DNA of 64,000 nt. It comes from Streptomyces shenzhenensis. Its GTDB lineage: Bacteria > Actinomycetota > Actinomycetes > Streptomycetales > Streptomycetaceae. A program made the translations under genes and the position numbers. The stretch spans positions 248,001-312,000 of the forward strand of contig NZ_JAJONF010000006.1 of NCBI RefSeq assembly GCF_021462265.1. Reading direction: 5' to 3'. Positions within the stretch are counted from its first letter, which is position 1; every line of letters begins with the position of its first letter. The notes below the pieces were generated by a model. It made no database searches, was not told the origin of the DNA, and was given only the letters and a program-made list of their open reading frames with translations. Shown piece after piece: positions 41,737 through 52,386 of the stretch.

Positions 41737-42750
41737 ATGAGTGACAGCACGGCGACGGCGGAGCTGGACGTCGCACTGGAGAAGTACCGGACCGAGCTCA
41801 CGGGGTACTGCTACCGCATGCTCGGCTCGTCGTTCGAGGCCGAGGACGCGGTGCAGGACACGCTGGTGCGGGCCTGGCGGAGCTACGAGAAGTTCGAGGG
41901 CCGCTCCAGTCTGCGGTCGTGGCTGTACCGGATCGCGACGAACGTGTGCCTGGACATGCTCAGCGCGGGCAGCAAACGGGCCCGGCCCATGGACCTCACC
42001 GAGTCGACCCCGCTCGCCCGGGCGGCGCTCTCCCCCCGGCCCGACAACACCTGGCTGGAGCCGGTGCCCGACGCGCGCGTGCTGCCGGCCGTGGACGACC
42101 CGGCGGAGGCGGCCGTGGCCAAGGAGTCCATCCGGCTGGCCTTCATGGCCGCCCTCCAGCAACTGCCGCCGAAGCAGCGGGCGGTGCTGATCCTGCGCGA
42201 GGTGCTGGCGTGGCGGGCCAGCGAGGTGGCCGAGCTGCTCGGCACCACCGTGGCGTCGGTCAACAGCGCGTTGCAACGGGCCCGGGCCACGCTGGCCGAG
42301 CAGCGGCAGTCGGGCGCCGCCGCCGAGGTCTCCGACCCGCTGGACGAGGAGCAGCGGAAGCTCCTGGAGCGCTATGTCGCCGCCTTCGAGGGCTATGACA
42401 TGGCGGCGCTGACGGCGCTGCTCCACGAGGACGCCATCATGACGATGCCGCCGTTCGACCTGTGGCTCACCGGTCACGACGACATCACCGGCTTCATGAC
42501 CACCCTCGGCTCCGCCTGCGAGGGCTCACGGCTGTTCCCGGTCCAGGTCAACGGCCTGCCCGGGTTCGCCCAGTACAAGCCCGACCCGGACACCGGAGGG
42601 TGGAGCCCCTGGTCCGTCCAGGTCCTGGAGATCTCGGACGGCGGGCTGACCGGGTTCCACTTCTTCCTCGACACCAAGCGCTGGTTCCCGCTCTTCGGTC
42701 TCCCCCTCCACCTGGAGGCCGAGACCGACGAAGCGGAGGAGGGAGCGTAG
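41737..42750 (+). CDS. ECF sigma factor with SnoaL-like C-terminal domain (SigJ/SigG type)
   Basis: A 337-residue protein. Region 2 is LEKYRTELTGYCYRMLGSSFEAEDAVQDTLVRAWRSY in outline and region 4 LPPKQRAVLILREVLAWRASEVAELLGTT with VNSALQRARATL. After residue 210 comes a SnoaL-like domain (LLERYVAAFEGYDMAALTALLHEDAIMTMPPF) that in related sigma factors modulates activity in place of a separate anti-sigma factor. ATG 41737 is used; GTG 41725 is possible. Its last 225 bases are overlapped by the opposite-strand STAS gene. Confidence 0.92.
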   Translation: MSDSTATAELDVALEKYRTELTGYCYRMLGSSFEAEDAVQDTLVRAWRSYEKFEGRSSLRSWLYRIATNVCLDMLSAGSKRARPMDLTESTPLARAALSPRPDNTWLEPVPDARVLPAVDDPAEAAVAKESIRLAFMAALQQLPPKQRAVLILREVLAWRASEVAELLGTTVASVNSALQRARATLAEQRQSGAAAEVSDPLDEEQRKLLERYVAAFEGYDMAALTALLHEDAIMTMPPFDLWLTGHDDITGFMTTLGSACEGSRLFPVQVNGLPGFAQYKPDPDTGGWSPWSVQVLEISDGGLTGFHFFLDTKRWFPLFGLPLHLEAETDEAEEGA

Positions 42751-42987
42751 GGCCGGGTCGGGGTGGCGCAGCCGTGTCCGCCCGCCGGCCCGCCGGGCCG
42801 CCAGCTCCAGCCGCGCCAGCAGGTCGACGGCCGCCAGGCCCGGCGGCCCGAGACCGGCCACATCGCAGACGACGATCCCGGCCCCGGTGACCCCGAGCAG
42901 TTCGCGCACGTCGTCGCAGAGCCCCGGCACCTCGTCCCTGGCGACGGGGCCGGACAGCACGAGTACGGCGGGGGTCACGGCATCCAC
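42526..42987 (-). CDS. STAS-domain protein, 3' half antisense to the sigma gene
   Basis: A 153-residue reading frame. The first ~90 residues form a STAS (anti-anti-sigma) domain: VLVLSGPVARDEVPGLCDDVREL, GAGIVVCDVAGLGPPGLAAVDLLARLEL, then RLRHPDPALRSLLRFVGL. The remaining ~60 acidic residues are encoded opposite the 3' end of the sigma gene and look like overprinted sequence. A regulatory link with the sigma factor is tempting but unproven. Start is GTG 42987. Confidence 0.75.
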   Translation of the reverse strand: MDAVTPAVLVLSGPVARDEVPGLCDDVRELLGVTGAGIVVCDVAGLGPPGLAAVDLLARLELAARRAGGRTRLRHPDPALRSLLRFVGLGLQVEGETEEREPALGVEEEVEPGQPAVRDLQDLDGPGAPPSGVRVGLVLGEPGQAVDLDREQP

Positions 42988-43181
42988 GTACCGGTAGACC
43001 GGCCACGGCCCGACAACTCATCGGCGGGGCGGCGGGCTCCGCCGGGTCGCGCAGATCACCAGGTCACAGCGTTGACCCGCGACTGACCGGACCCGAGGGT
43101 TAGGTGCATGTCGCACAGATCACCTCGCGGATCAGCGCCGCCCCGGACACCCCGCGGTCTCCTCCCCCGCAAGGGGGTTCC

Positions 43182-44102
43182 GTGCAGGGGGTGCTGAGCG
43201 GCTTCGCGGTCATCGCGATCGTCATCGCCGTCGGCTACGGCCTCGGCCGCGGCGGCCACCTGGGGGCGGGCGGCCGCGAGGTCCTCACCAGGCTCGCCTT
43301 CCACGTCGCCTCCCCCGCCCTCCTGTTCACCCTGCTCGCCAAGGCCGACCTGGCGGTGATCTTCTCCAGCCGCCTGCTGGTGACGGCCCTGAGTACGGCA
43401 GCGGCGGCGGGCACGTTCGTGGCGGTGGGTGTCGTACGGCACTGGGGCGTGGGCCGTACGACGATCGGCGCGCTGTGCTCCAGCTACGTCAACTCGGGCA
43501 ACCTGGGCATCCCGATCGCCGTGTACGTCCTGGGCGACGCGTCCCTGGTGGCACCGGTGCTGCTCTTCCAGGTCGTCGTCCTCACCCCGATCGCCCTGAC
43601 GATCCTCGACCTGTCGGGCATGGGAGAGAAGGGCCCCTGGTGGCGCCGGCTGCTGACTCCGCTCCGCAACCCGATAGCCGTCGGCTCTCTCACGGGAGTG
43701 ACGGTCTCGGGTCTCGGGATCCATGTCCCCGGCCCGGTGATGGACCCGCTCACTCTGATCGGCAACATGTCCGTACCGGCCGTGCTGCTCGCCTTCGGCA
43801 TCTCCCTGCGGGGCAGCAGACTCCCCGGCCGGGGCCGCGACCGCCACGCGGTGTTCCTGTCCGTCGCCCTGAAGTCGGTGGGCCAGCCCCTGGTCGCCTG
43901 GACCCTGGCGTCGGCCGTCTTCGGCCTGCGCGGGGCACCTCTGCTCGACGTGACGGTGACGTCGGCGCTACCGGCCGCGCAGAACCTGTACACGTACGCC
44001 AGCACCTACCGGGTGGGCGAGGAACTGGCCCGGGACTCGATCCTGCTGTCGACGGTGCTGGCGGTACCGGTGCTGGTCGTGGTGGCGGCGCTGCTGGGGT
44101 GA
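43182..44102 (+). CDS. AEC-family (auxin efflux carrier-like) permease
   Basis: A 306-residue membrane protein with about ten hydrophobic segments and the AEC motifs GYVNSGNLGIP-like (SSYVNSGNLGIPIAVYVLGD) and NPIAVGSLTGVTVSGLGI in the second half, then FGISLRG. It probably exports or imports a carboxylate; the substrate is unknown. GTG 43182 starts at the first membrane segment, preceded by AAGGGGG. Confidence 0.88.
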   Translation: MQGVLSGFAVIAIVIAVGYGLGRGGHLGAGGREVLTRLAFHVASPALLFTLLAKADLAVIFSSRLLVTALSTAAAAGTFVAVGVVRHWGVGRTTIGALCSSYVNSGNLGIPIAVYVLGDASLVAPVLLFQVVVLTPIALTILDLSGMGEKGPWWRRLLTPLRNPIAVGSLTGVTVSGLGIHVPGPVMDPLTLIGNMSVPAVLLAFGISLRGSRLPGRGRDRHAVFLSVALKSVGQPLVAWTLASAVFGLRGAPLLDVTVTSALPAAQNLYTYASTYRVGEELARDSILLSTVLAVPVLVVVAALLG

Positions 44103-44110
44103 CGGGCCGG

Positions 44111-44748
44111 TCAGCCGACGGGGAACTCGCCGGTGTTGATCGTGAGGCCGAACGGCTCCGGCAGCGTGATGGGGGCGCCGAACCCTGCTGTGCGCAGGAT
44201 CCGATAGACGCCGTCCGTCGGCTCACCGTAGAGCGTGACCGTCGGTCCACCCCGTGCCAAGCCGTCGATCAACAGGTAGAGCGGGACGCCCGCCTCTGCA
44301 CAGCCTGCGACCTTGTGGGTCCGATCGTTGACCGCAGTGGCTTTCGAGGTGATCTCCACGACGAGTTCGGCTCTGCCCGCCGGAACGAACCAGGCATCGC
44401 GAGTGCCTCCTCCGGCACCGCAGCGAGATCCGGCACGTACAGACTCAGTCGGGGCGGCACGGTCATGCCCAGCCTCTGGTAAATGCCCCAGTCCCCCGGG
44501 ATCACCTCGTAGAGGCGACGCTGCACCCGTTCGGCAGTGTAATGGTGCGCGTTGGCGGACAGGGGAGATACCGTCACGAGCCCTTCGACGATCTCCACCC
44601 TGCAGCCCTTGGGGACATCCGTCTGCTGCCAGATCCAGGCCAGTTCGTCCCACTCGTTGTCAGCCATGATGTAGTCGGCGTCGATCACACACATGGGTCC
44701 ATCGAACACGCCGAACGGGACCGGCGCAGGTCCACCGGTCCCGTTCAC
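44111..44748 (-). pseudogene. Uma2-family (DUF820) putative endonuclease, frameshifted
   Basis: The 5' frame gives a Uma2 N-terminus (ELAWIWQQTDVPKGCRVEIVEGLVTVSPLSANAHH, VPPRLSLYVPDLAAVPEEALA). At about 44405 the reading continues one frame over as DAWFVPAGRAELVVEITSKAT, KVAGCAEAGVPLYLLIDG and the normal C-terminus. A single missing base explains the break. The PD-(D/E)xK-like residues (PDL, EI.SK) are all present, split between the frames, so this is a recent inactivation, programmed shift or sequencing error. The likely original start is ATG 44667. Confidence 0.82.
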
Positions 44749-44768
44749 CCGATCGAGAAATCCCCTGG

Positions 44769-46055
44769 TCAGTCGATACGTTCCAGCACGACCGGCGACG
44801 CCGTGAACTCCGTACCCGCCGCCGCGATGTCGTACGCCCCCGCCACCGCCTGGAGCGCGTACTCGAAACGCTCCGGGGTGTCCGTGTGCAGGGTGAGCAG
44901 GGGCTGGCCCGCCGTCACCGGGTCGCCGGGCTTGGCGTGCAGTTCGACGCCCGCGCCCGCCTGCACCGGGTCCTCCTTGCGGGCACGGCCCGCGCCCAGG
45001 CGCCAGGCGGCGACGCCGATGCCGTAGGCGTCGAGGCGGGTCAGCACGCCGGACTCCGGCGCCTTGATCACGTGCTGTTCCCGCGCGACCGGGAGCGCCG
45101 CGTCCGGGTCGCCGCCCTGGGCCGCGATCATCCGGCGCCAGACGTCCATCGCCGAGCCGTCGGCCAGCGCCTTCGCCGGGTCAGCGTCCTTCACACCGGC
45201 CGCGTCGAGCATCTCGCGGGCCAGCGCGAGGGTCAGTTCGACGACGTCGGCGGGGCCGCCGCCGGCGAGGACCTCCAACGACTCGCGGACCTCCAGCGCG
45301 TTGCCCGCCGTCAGGCCCAGCGGCGTCGACATGTCCGTCAGCAGCGCGACCGTCTTCACCCCGTGGTCGGTGCCGAGGCCCACCATGGTCGAGGCGAGCT
45401 CGCGGGCGTCGGCCAGGGTCTTCATGAAGGCACCGGTCCCGACCTTCACGTCCAGGACCAGTGAACCCGTGCCCTCGGCGATCTTCTTCGACATGATGGA
45501 GGAGGCGATCAGCGGGATCGCCTCGACCGTGCCGGTGACGTCGCGGAGCGCGTAGAGCTTCTTGTCGGCGGGGGCCAGGCCGTCGCCCGCCGCGCAGATC
45601 ACCGCGCCGGTGCCGTCCAGCACCGCCAGCATCTCCTCGTTGGAGAGCAGGGCGCGCCAGCCGGGGATCGACTCCAGCTTGTCCAGGGTGCCGCCGGTGT
45701 GGCCGAGGCCGCGGCCCGAGAGCTGCGGGACGGCCGCGCCGCAGGCGGCCACCAGGGGTGCCAGCGGCAGCGTGATCTTGTCGCCCACGCCGCCCGTGGA
45801 GTGCTTGTCGGCGGTCGGGCGGGACAGCGAGGAGAAGTCCATGCGCTCGCCGGAGGCGATCATCGCGGCGGTCCAGCGGGCGATCTCCCGGCGGTTCATG
45901 CCGTTCAGCAGGATGGCCATCGCGAGCGACGACATCTGCTCGTCGGCGACCTCGCCACGCGTGTACGCGTCGATGACCCAGTCGATCTGCTCGTCGCTGA
46001 GTTCACCGCGGTCCCGCTTGGTGCGGATGACGGAGACGGCGTCCATGGTGGCCAT
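44769..46055 (-). CDS. deoA: Thymidine (pyrimidine-nucleoside) phosphorylase
   Basis: A 428-residue family-3 glycosyltransferase-fold enzyme: VIRTKRDRGELSDEQIDWVIDAY (alpha domain), phosphate-binding DKHSTGGVGDK, signature SGRGLGHTGGTLDKLESIPG, SSIMSKKIAEGTGSLVLDVKVG and a C-terminal PYNP domain. It phosphorolyses thymidine and deoxyuridine/uridine to base plus sugar-1-phosphate. ATG 46055 with GAAGGGAA upstream. Last gene of the ABC-cdd-deoA operon, separated from cdd by a 71-base spacer holding a strong hairpin. Confidence 0.95.
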   Translation of the reverse strand: MATMDAVSVIRTKRDRGELSDEQIDWVIDAYTRGEVADEQMSSLAMAILLNGMNRREIARWTAAMIASGERMDFSSLSRPTADKHSTGGVGDKITLPLAPLVAACGAAVPQLSGRGLGHTGGTLDKLESIPGWRALLSNEEMLAVLDGTGAVICAAGDGLAPADKKLYALRDVTGTVEAIPLIASSIMSKKIAEGTGSLVLDVKVGTGAFMKTLADARELASTMVGLGTDHGVKTVALLTDMSTPLGLTAGNALEVRESLEVLAGGGPADVVELTLALAREMLDAAGVKDADPAKALADGSAMDVWRRMIAAQGGDPDAALPVAREQHVIKAPESGVLTRLDAYGIGVAAWRLGAGRARKEDPVQAGAGVELHAKPGDPVTAGQPLLTLHTDTPERFEYALQAVAGAYDIAAAGTEFTASPVVLERID

Positions 46056-46081
46056 GGCGTTCCCTTCGAAGAGGTGCGAAA

Positions 46082-46122
46082 CGTACGGCCCCTCCGGGCG
46101 CCGGGCGGGGAGGGGCCGTACG
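46082..46122 (-). promoter_or_regulatory. Strong intra-operon hairpin between cdd and deoA
   Basis: CGTACGGCCCCTCC (46082-46095) pairs perfectly with 46109-46122 around a 13-base loop. It lies between the cdd stop and the deoA start in the same transcript, so it may attenuate, terminate partially, or protect the upstream mRNA. Confidence 0.8.
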
Positions 46123-46126
46123 GGAG

Positions 46127-46531
46127 TCACTTGGTGAGATGGGCGGGGCCGAAGGCCTGGGGCAGCATCTCGGAGAGGGGCAGGACGCCCTGAGGGGTGT
46201 CCAGGAGGAGGTCCGGGCCGCCGAACTCGTAGAGCAGCTGGCGGCAGCGGCCGCACGGGACGAGGAGGCCGCCCGTGCCGTCCACGCAGGTGAAGTGCGT
46301 GAGGCGGCCGCCGCCCGTGCGCTGGAGCTCGGAGACCAGTCCGCACTCGGCGCACAGGCCGAGGCCGTACGACGCGTTCTCCACGTTGCAGCCGGAGACC
46401 GTACGGCCGTCGGCCACCAGGGCGGCCGCCCCGACCGGGTAGCCGGAGTACGGCGCGTAGGCGTGGGACATGGCCTGCCGCGCCTCGGCGCGCAGGGTCT
46501 CCCAGTCGAAGCCGGGGGCCGCGCCGGTCAC
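46127..46531 (-). CDS. cdd: Cytidine deaminase
   Basis: A 134-residue homotetrameric-type deaminase converting (deoxy)cytidine to (deoxy)uridine. Zinc-site residues are Cys60 with catalytic Glu62 (GLCAECG) and Cys93/Cys96 (PCGRC); SGCNVENASYG binds substrate. The GTG start at 46531 overlaps the stop of the upstream permease (GTGA), showing it belongs to the transporter operon. Its product feeds DeoA. Confidence 0.95.
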   Translation of the reverse strand: MTGAAPGFDWETLRAEARQAMSHAYAPYSGYPVGAAALVADGRTVSGCNVENASYGLGLCAECGLVSELQRTGGGRLTHFTCVDGTGGLLVPCGRCRQLLYEFGGPDLLLDTPQGVLPLSEMLPQAFGPAHLTK

Positions 46532-47790
46532 TTGCCCTGTCCCTTCCGGTACGGCAGGCCGTCCGCCTTCGGCATCCGCAGGGACTGCGCGGACAGCGAG
46601 AGCACCAGCAGGGTGACGATGTACGGGGTCGCGGTCACCAGCTGACGCGGGACCTCGTTGGTGGCGGCGTACCAGACGAACATCAGGACCGAGATGACGA
46701 TCGTGATGACGGCCGGGACGTACTTCCTGCGCCAGGCCAGGTAGGCCGCGCCGAACACCAGCAGGATCGCGATCAGCAGGATCAGCGCGTGGACGTTCAC
46801 CGTGCCGCCGCGCAGGTTGAGGCTGTCGGTGTAGCCGAACAGGCCCGCGCCGAGGGCGAGGCCGCCCGGCATCCAGTTGCCGAAGATCATCGCGGCGAGG
46901 CCGATGTAACCGCGGCCGGCGGTCTGGCCGTCCAGGTAGACGTTCGAGGCGACGATCGAGAGGAACGCGCCGCCGAGGCCCGCGAAGCCACCGCTGATGA
47001 TCACCGCGATGTACTTGTACTTGTAGACGTTGACGCCGAGGGACTCGGCCGCCACCGGGTTCTCGCCGCAGGACCGCAGGCGCAGGCCGAAGGCGGTGCG
47101 CCAGAGCACCCACCACGTGATCGGTACGAGGGCCACCGCGATCACCGTCAGCGGGGACAGGTCGGTCAGCAGACCGCCGACCAGGCCCGCGATGTCCGAG
47201 ACCAGGAACCAGTGCTTCCCGTTGAGCGTGTCCAGCCAGTCCGACAGGCCGGGGACGCTGAAGGTGCCCAGCGAGTCGATCGGCGGGGACTGCTTGGAGG
47301 AGCCGCCCTCGGCGTTCTCGAAGGTGAACTTCGAGAGGTAGCGGGTGGCGCCCAGGGCGAGGATGTTCAGGGCCACACCGGAGACGATGTGGTTGACGTT
47401 GAAGGTGACGGTGGCGACGGCGTGCAGCAGGGCACCGAGGGCGCCGCCGAGGATGCCGAAGACCACGCCGGTCCAGGGGCCCCACTGGTAGCCGGCCCAG
47501 GCGCCGAACCAGGTGCCCAGGATCATCATGCCTTCGAGGCCGATGTTGACGACGCCCGCGCGCTCGGCCCACAGACCCCCGAGACCGGCGAGGCCGATCG
47601 GGACGGCGAGGCGCAGCGCGGTGGACATCTGGCCGGTCGAGGTGATGCCCTCGGCGCCGGTGATGAGGCGCACGGCCGAGGTGAGGACCAGTACGCCGGC
47701 GATGACCAGCAGGAGTACCGGGAGCGACATTCGGCGGCCGCCCTTGCCGGGCTGCTTCGCCTGCGGCTTGGCGATGGTCGCGGTGGACAT
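46528..47790 (-). CDS. Nucleoside ABC transporter permease 2
   Basis: A 420-residue BPD_transp_2-type permease with about ten membrane segments and the GLWAERAGVVNIGLEGMMILG motif characteristic of the BmpC/YufQ-NupQ half of nucleoside (Bmp-type) importers. The loop GLRLRSCGENPVAAESLGVNV is the EAA-like ATPase contact. Its ATG overlaps the stop of permease 1 and its stop overlaps the cdd start, so these are translationally coupled. Confidence 0.92.
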   Translation of the reverse strand: MSTATIAKPQAKQPGKGGRRMSLPVLLLVIAGVLVLTSAVRLITGAEGITSTGQMSTALRLAVPIGLAGLGGLWAERAGVVNIGLEGMMILGTWFGAWAGYQWGPWTGVVFGILGGALGALLHAVATVTFNVNHIVSGVALNILALGATRYLSKFTFENAEGGSSKQSPPIDSLGTFSVPGLSDWLDTLNGKHWFLVSDIAGLVGGLLTDLSPLTVIAVALVPITWWVLWRTAFGLRLRSCGENPVAAESLGVNVYKYKYIAVIISGGFAGLGGAFLSIVASNVYLDGQTAGRGYIGLAAMIFGNWMPGGLALGAGLFGYTDSLNLRGGTVNVHALILLIAILLVFGAAYLAWRRKYVPAVITIVISVLMFVWYAATNEVPRQLVTATPYIVTLLVLSLSAQSLRMPKADGLPYRKGQGK

Positions 47791-48907
47791 CAGGCCGCCA
47801 CCTCCTTCTTGGTGTTCTGGGCGGCGGCCGCGGCGAGCTCCGCGCCGACCTGGCGCTGCTGGCGGCGCAGACCCCACTGCCGTACGGCTTCGTAGGAGAT
47901 GACGACGGAGAAGACGATCAGGCCCTGCATGATCGTGGCGATCTCCTTCTCGTACGCCACCGGGGTCGCGTAGTCGAGGGCGGGCGAGGCCTTGTCGAGG
48001 AAGGCCCACAGCAGGGCGGCGAAGGCGATGCCGCCGGGGTTGTTGCGGCCGAGCAGGGCGATGCCGATGGCGGTGAAGCCCAGGCCGGCCGGGAAGTCGA
48101 GGCTGTAGGTGTGGGAGTCGCCGAGCAGCAGCGGGAGGCCCGCGAGGCCGGAGACGGCGCCGGAGATCAGCATGGAGACCAGGACCATGCGCTTGGCGTC
48201 GACGCCGGAGGCGGCCGCGGCGGACTCGGAGGCGCCGGTGGCGCGCAGGTCGAAGCCGAAGCGGGTGCGGTTGAGGACGATCCAGTAGCCGATGCCGAGG
48301 GCTATGGCGACGAAGACCATGCCGTAGATCTCGCCGACGTCGGAGCCCAGGTTGATGCCGGGGAACCAGCCGGACTTCTTCATCACGCCGGTCGTCATGT
48401 TGTTGCCGACCTGGACGCCCCACACGTCGGAGAGGGTGACGTAGCCGATGACGCTGGTGGCGATGGCGTTCAGCATGATCGTGGAGACGACCTCGCTGAC
48501 CCCTCGGGTGACCTTGAGGACGCCCGCGATGCCGGCCCAGAAGGCGCCGGTGAGCATGGCGACCAGGAGCAGCATCGGGATCTGCAGGAAGGCGGGCAGG
48601 CCGACGTTGGCGCCGACCACGGCCGTCATCACGGCGGCGAGGCGGTACTGGCCGTCGACGCCGATGTTGAACAGGTTCATGCGGAAGCCGAGGGCGACCG
48701 CGATGGCCGCGATGTAGTACATCGCCGCCTGGTTGATGATCAGGACCTGGATGTCCGAGTACGGCAGCTGCTGGAGCATCAGCGCGTACGGCTCGAACGG
48801 GTTGCGGTTCGAGGCGAGCAGCACGATCGAGGTCAGGGCGATCGCCAGGACGAGCGCGATGACCGGGCCGGCCAGCGCGAGGAGCAGTCGCTCCTTGTCG
48901 AACTTCT

Positions 48908-48911
<4 letters not shown>
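47790..48911 (-). CDS. Nucleoside ABC transporter permease 1
   Basis: A 373-residue BPD_transp_2-type permease: GFRMNLFNIGVDGQYRLAAVMTAVVGANVG is the YufP/NupP-type counterpart of the VNIGLEG motif and GFDLRATGASESAAAASGVDAKRMV the ATPase contact loop. About ten membrane segments. The C-terminal Gln/Ala tail is cytoplasmic. ATGA overlaps couple it to the ATPase gene upstream and permease 2 downstream. Confidence 0.92.
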
Positions 48912-50620
<1,709 letters not shown>

Positions 50621-50649
50621 GGCGCACTCTCCTCGGGAAAGGGGTCGCT

Positions 50650-50661
50650 CTACGCGCGTAG
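50650..50661 (-). promoter_or_regulatory. CTACGCGCGTAG operator of the nucleoside ABC-cdd-deoA operon
   Basis: Exact palindrome 30 bases before the ATPase start. A -10-like TATTTA (minus strand, 50678-50673) lies upstream, which would put the operator at roughly +5 to +16, a roadblock position unlike the spacer position at deoC. Confidence 0.72.
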
Positions 50662-51192
50662 CGCCCCTGCTTTAAATAGTGCCCGGACCTGACCGAGCTT
50701 TTTCGTCTCTCGATCCGTTCCGAGCATTCTGCCGCGCGAACGAGGGTTGCCCCTGCCGCTGTTCCCGGGATCTCTCAAGGATCTCCCGGCCCCGCACACC
50801 CGGGTCACCGGCCGATCTCCCCGCCACGCACCCGAGATTCCTGACCGAACTCTCGGATCCGCGTCCGGGGATCCGCCCGGACCCCCCGCACTCAGGCCCG
50901 GAACCCCCGGCAGGTCCGCCGGAGCGGCGCCCGGGACCACGGGCGACGCCCCGGACCCCCGATCGGTCCCCCGAACCCACGCCCGGAACCACCGGCCGAC
51001 ACCCGGACCCACGCCCGGAACCACCAGCCGATCACCCGGACCCGTGCCCGGGATCCCGCCCGGATCCCCGGAGTCCCGGATCTACGGCCGGGGCACGGGA
51101 AGAACATCCTTCCCGCACCCCGTTCCGTGGCCGTAACGCTGCCATTACGGCGCCTCTTTGACCATGCCTAGGACAAGGTCATGACTCCTGGG
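50662..51192. other. 531-base gap with degenerate GC-rich repeats, no gene
   Basis: Lies between the bmp gene at 51193 and the ABC operon. Plus-strand units such as ACGCCCGGAACCACC and GACACCCGGACCC recur with a ~32-bp period between about 50970 and 51075 and more loosely back to 50850. The operon promoter is at its left end. A TGACC..GGTCA repeat near 51160-51182 follows the bmp stop and could be part of a terminator. Confidence 0.6.
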
Positions 51193-52242
51193 TCAGGAGG
51201 TCTTGACCGTGATGGAGCCGTTCTTGATGCCGTCCTCGGCCTTCTTGATCGCGGCCTGCAGGGTGGCGTTGTTCTTGAAGACCGGGTTGGAGTCGGCCAG
51301 GCCGACGCCACCGTTGCTCAGGGAGCCGCGGATCTCGCCGGACAGCGGCTTCTTGTCCTTGATGACCGACTTGGCCAGGTCGTACACCGCGCCCTGCACG
51401 TTCTTGAGGGCCGAGGTCAGGATGTAGTTCTTGTACTTCGACAGCGCGGCCTGGCTGTACTGGTCGGAGTCGACGCCGATCGCCCACACCTTGTGCGCGG
51501 CGGCGGCCTTGATGACGCCCTGGCCGGAGAGGCCGGCGGCGGCGTAGACCACGTCGGCACCGGCGCCGATCTGGCCCTCGGCGGCGGCCTCGCCCTTGTC
51601 GGGGCTGGAGAAGCCGCCCTCCTGGGCGGTCTGGGTCAGGTACTGGGCCTTGACCGTGACGTTCTTCTTGGTGTCCTTGACGCCCTGCTCGAAGCCCGCC
51701 TCGAACTTGTGGATCAGCGGGACGTCCACGCCGCCGATGAAGCCGACGGTGTTCGACTTGGTGGTCAGCGCGGCGGTGACGCCGGCCAGGTACGAGGACT
51801 GCTCCTCGTGGAAGACCATGTCGGCGATGTTGCTCGCCTGGTCCTGGTTGTCGTCGATGATGCCGAAGGTGACCTTCGGGAACTTCGCGGCGGCTTCCTT
51901 GACCGCGGGCGCGTAGGCGAAGCCGACGCCGATCACGGGGTTGTAGCCGGACTTGGCCAGGGTCTCCAGCCGCTGCACCTTGTCCGCGTCCGACTCACCG
52001 TCCTGCGGCTCGATGTCCCGGCCGGTGACGCCGAACTCCTTGTCGGCCTTCTGGAAACCGGCGTACGCGGCGTCGTTGAAGGACTGGTCGCCCTTGCCGC
52101 CGACGTCGTACGCGAGACCGACACCCTTGGAGGCACCGGCCTTGCCGGTGGACGAACTGGACGAGCTGCCGCACGCTGAAACGGTGACAGCGAGGGCTGC
52201 GGTTGCAACGCCCGCAACGGCGATTCGGGACACCCGGCGCAT
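51193..52242 (-). CDS. Bmp-family nucleoside-binding lipoprotein 1
   Basis: A 349-residue substrate-binding lipoprotein of the BMP/PnrA family: signal peptide RRVSRIAVAGVATAALAV with lipobox VSAC, a Ser-rich linker, then GLAYDVGGKGDQSFNDAAYAGF, KSGYNPVIGVGFAYAPAV, AEQSSYLAGV-like (EEQSSYLAGVTAAL), GFIGGVDVPLIHKFEAGFEQG and WAIGVDSDQY. AAGGAG nine bases before ATG 52242 sets the start. It presents nucleosides to the neighbouring ABC transporter. It has its own operator-bearing promoter. Confidence 0.93.
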   Translation of the reverse strand: MRRVSRIAVAGVATAALAVTVSACGSSSSSSTGKAGASKGVGLAYDVGGKGDQSFNDAAYAGFQKADKEFGVTGRDIEPQDGESDADKVQRLETLAKSGYNPVIGVGFAYAPAVKEAAAKFPKVTFGIIDDNQDQASNIADMVFHEEQSSYLAGVTAALTTKSNTVGFIGGVDVPLIHKFEAGFEQGVKDTKKNVTVKAQYLTQTAQEGGFSSPDKGEAAAEGQIGAGADVVYAAAGLSGQGVIKAAAAHKVWAIGVDSDQYSQAALSKYKNYILTSALKNVQGAVYDLAKSVIKDKKPLSGEIRGSLSNGGVGLADSNPVFKNNATLQAAIKKAEDGIKNGSITVKTS

Positions 52243-52293
52243 GGAACGAGACTCCTTCGTGCAAGCGCCCAAACCAGGCGCTGGTTCCGCGGC

Positions 52294-52322
52294 AGCGTAA
52301 CGCGCGTAGACCAGACGGAAAA
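52294..52322 (-). promoter_or_regulatory. bmp1 promoter overlapping a variant operator (TAACGCGCGTAG)
   Basis: The plus-strand 12-mer TAACGCGCGTAG at 52298-52309 differs from the palindrome at its first two bases. On the minus strand the changed end supplies the -10 TACGCT (52299-52294), with a -35-like TTTTCC (52322-52317) 17 bases away. An AACCAG-N3-CTGGTT repeat lies in the leader at 52272-52286. Confidence 0.7.
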
Positions 52323-52386
52323 CCCCCAATGTCCGGTCCGTTATCTAGCTGTGGCCACAGACACGGCCAAGGTTACGGACAGCATC

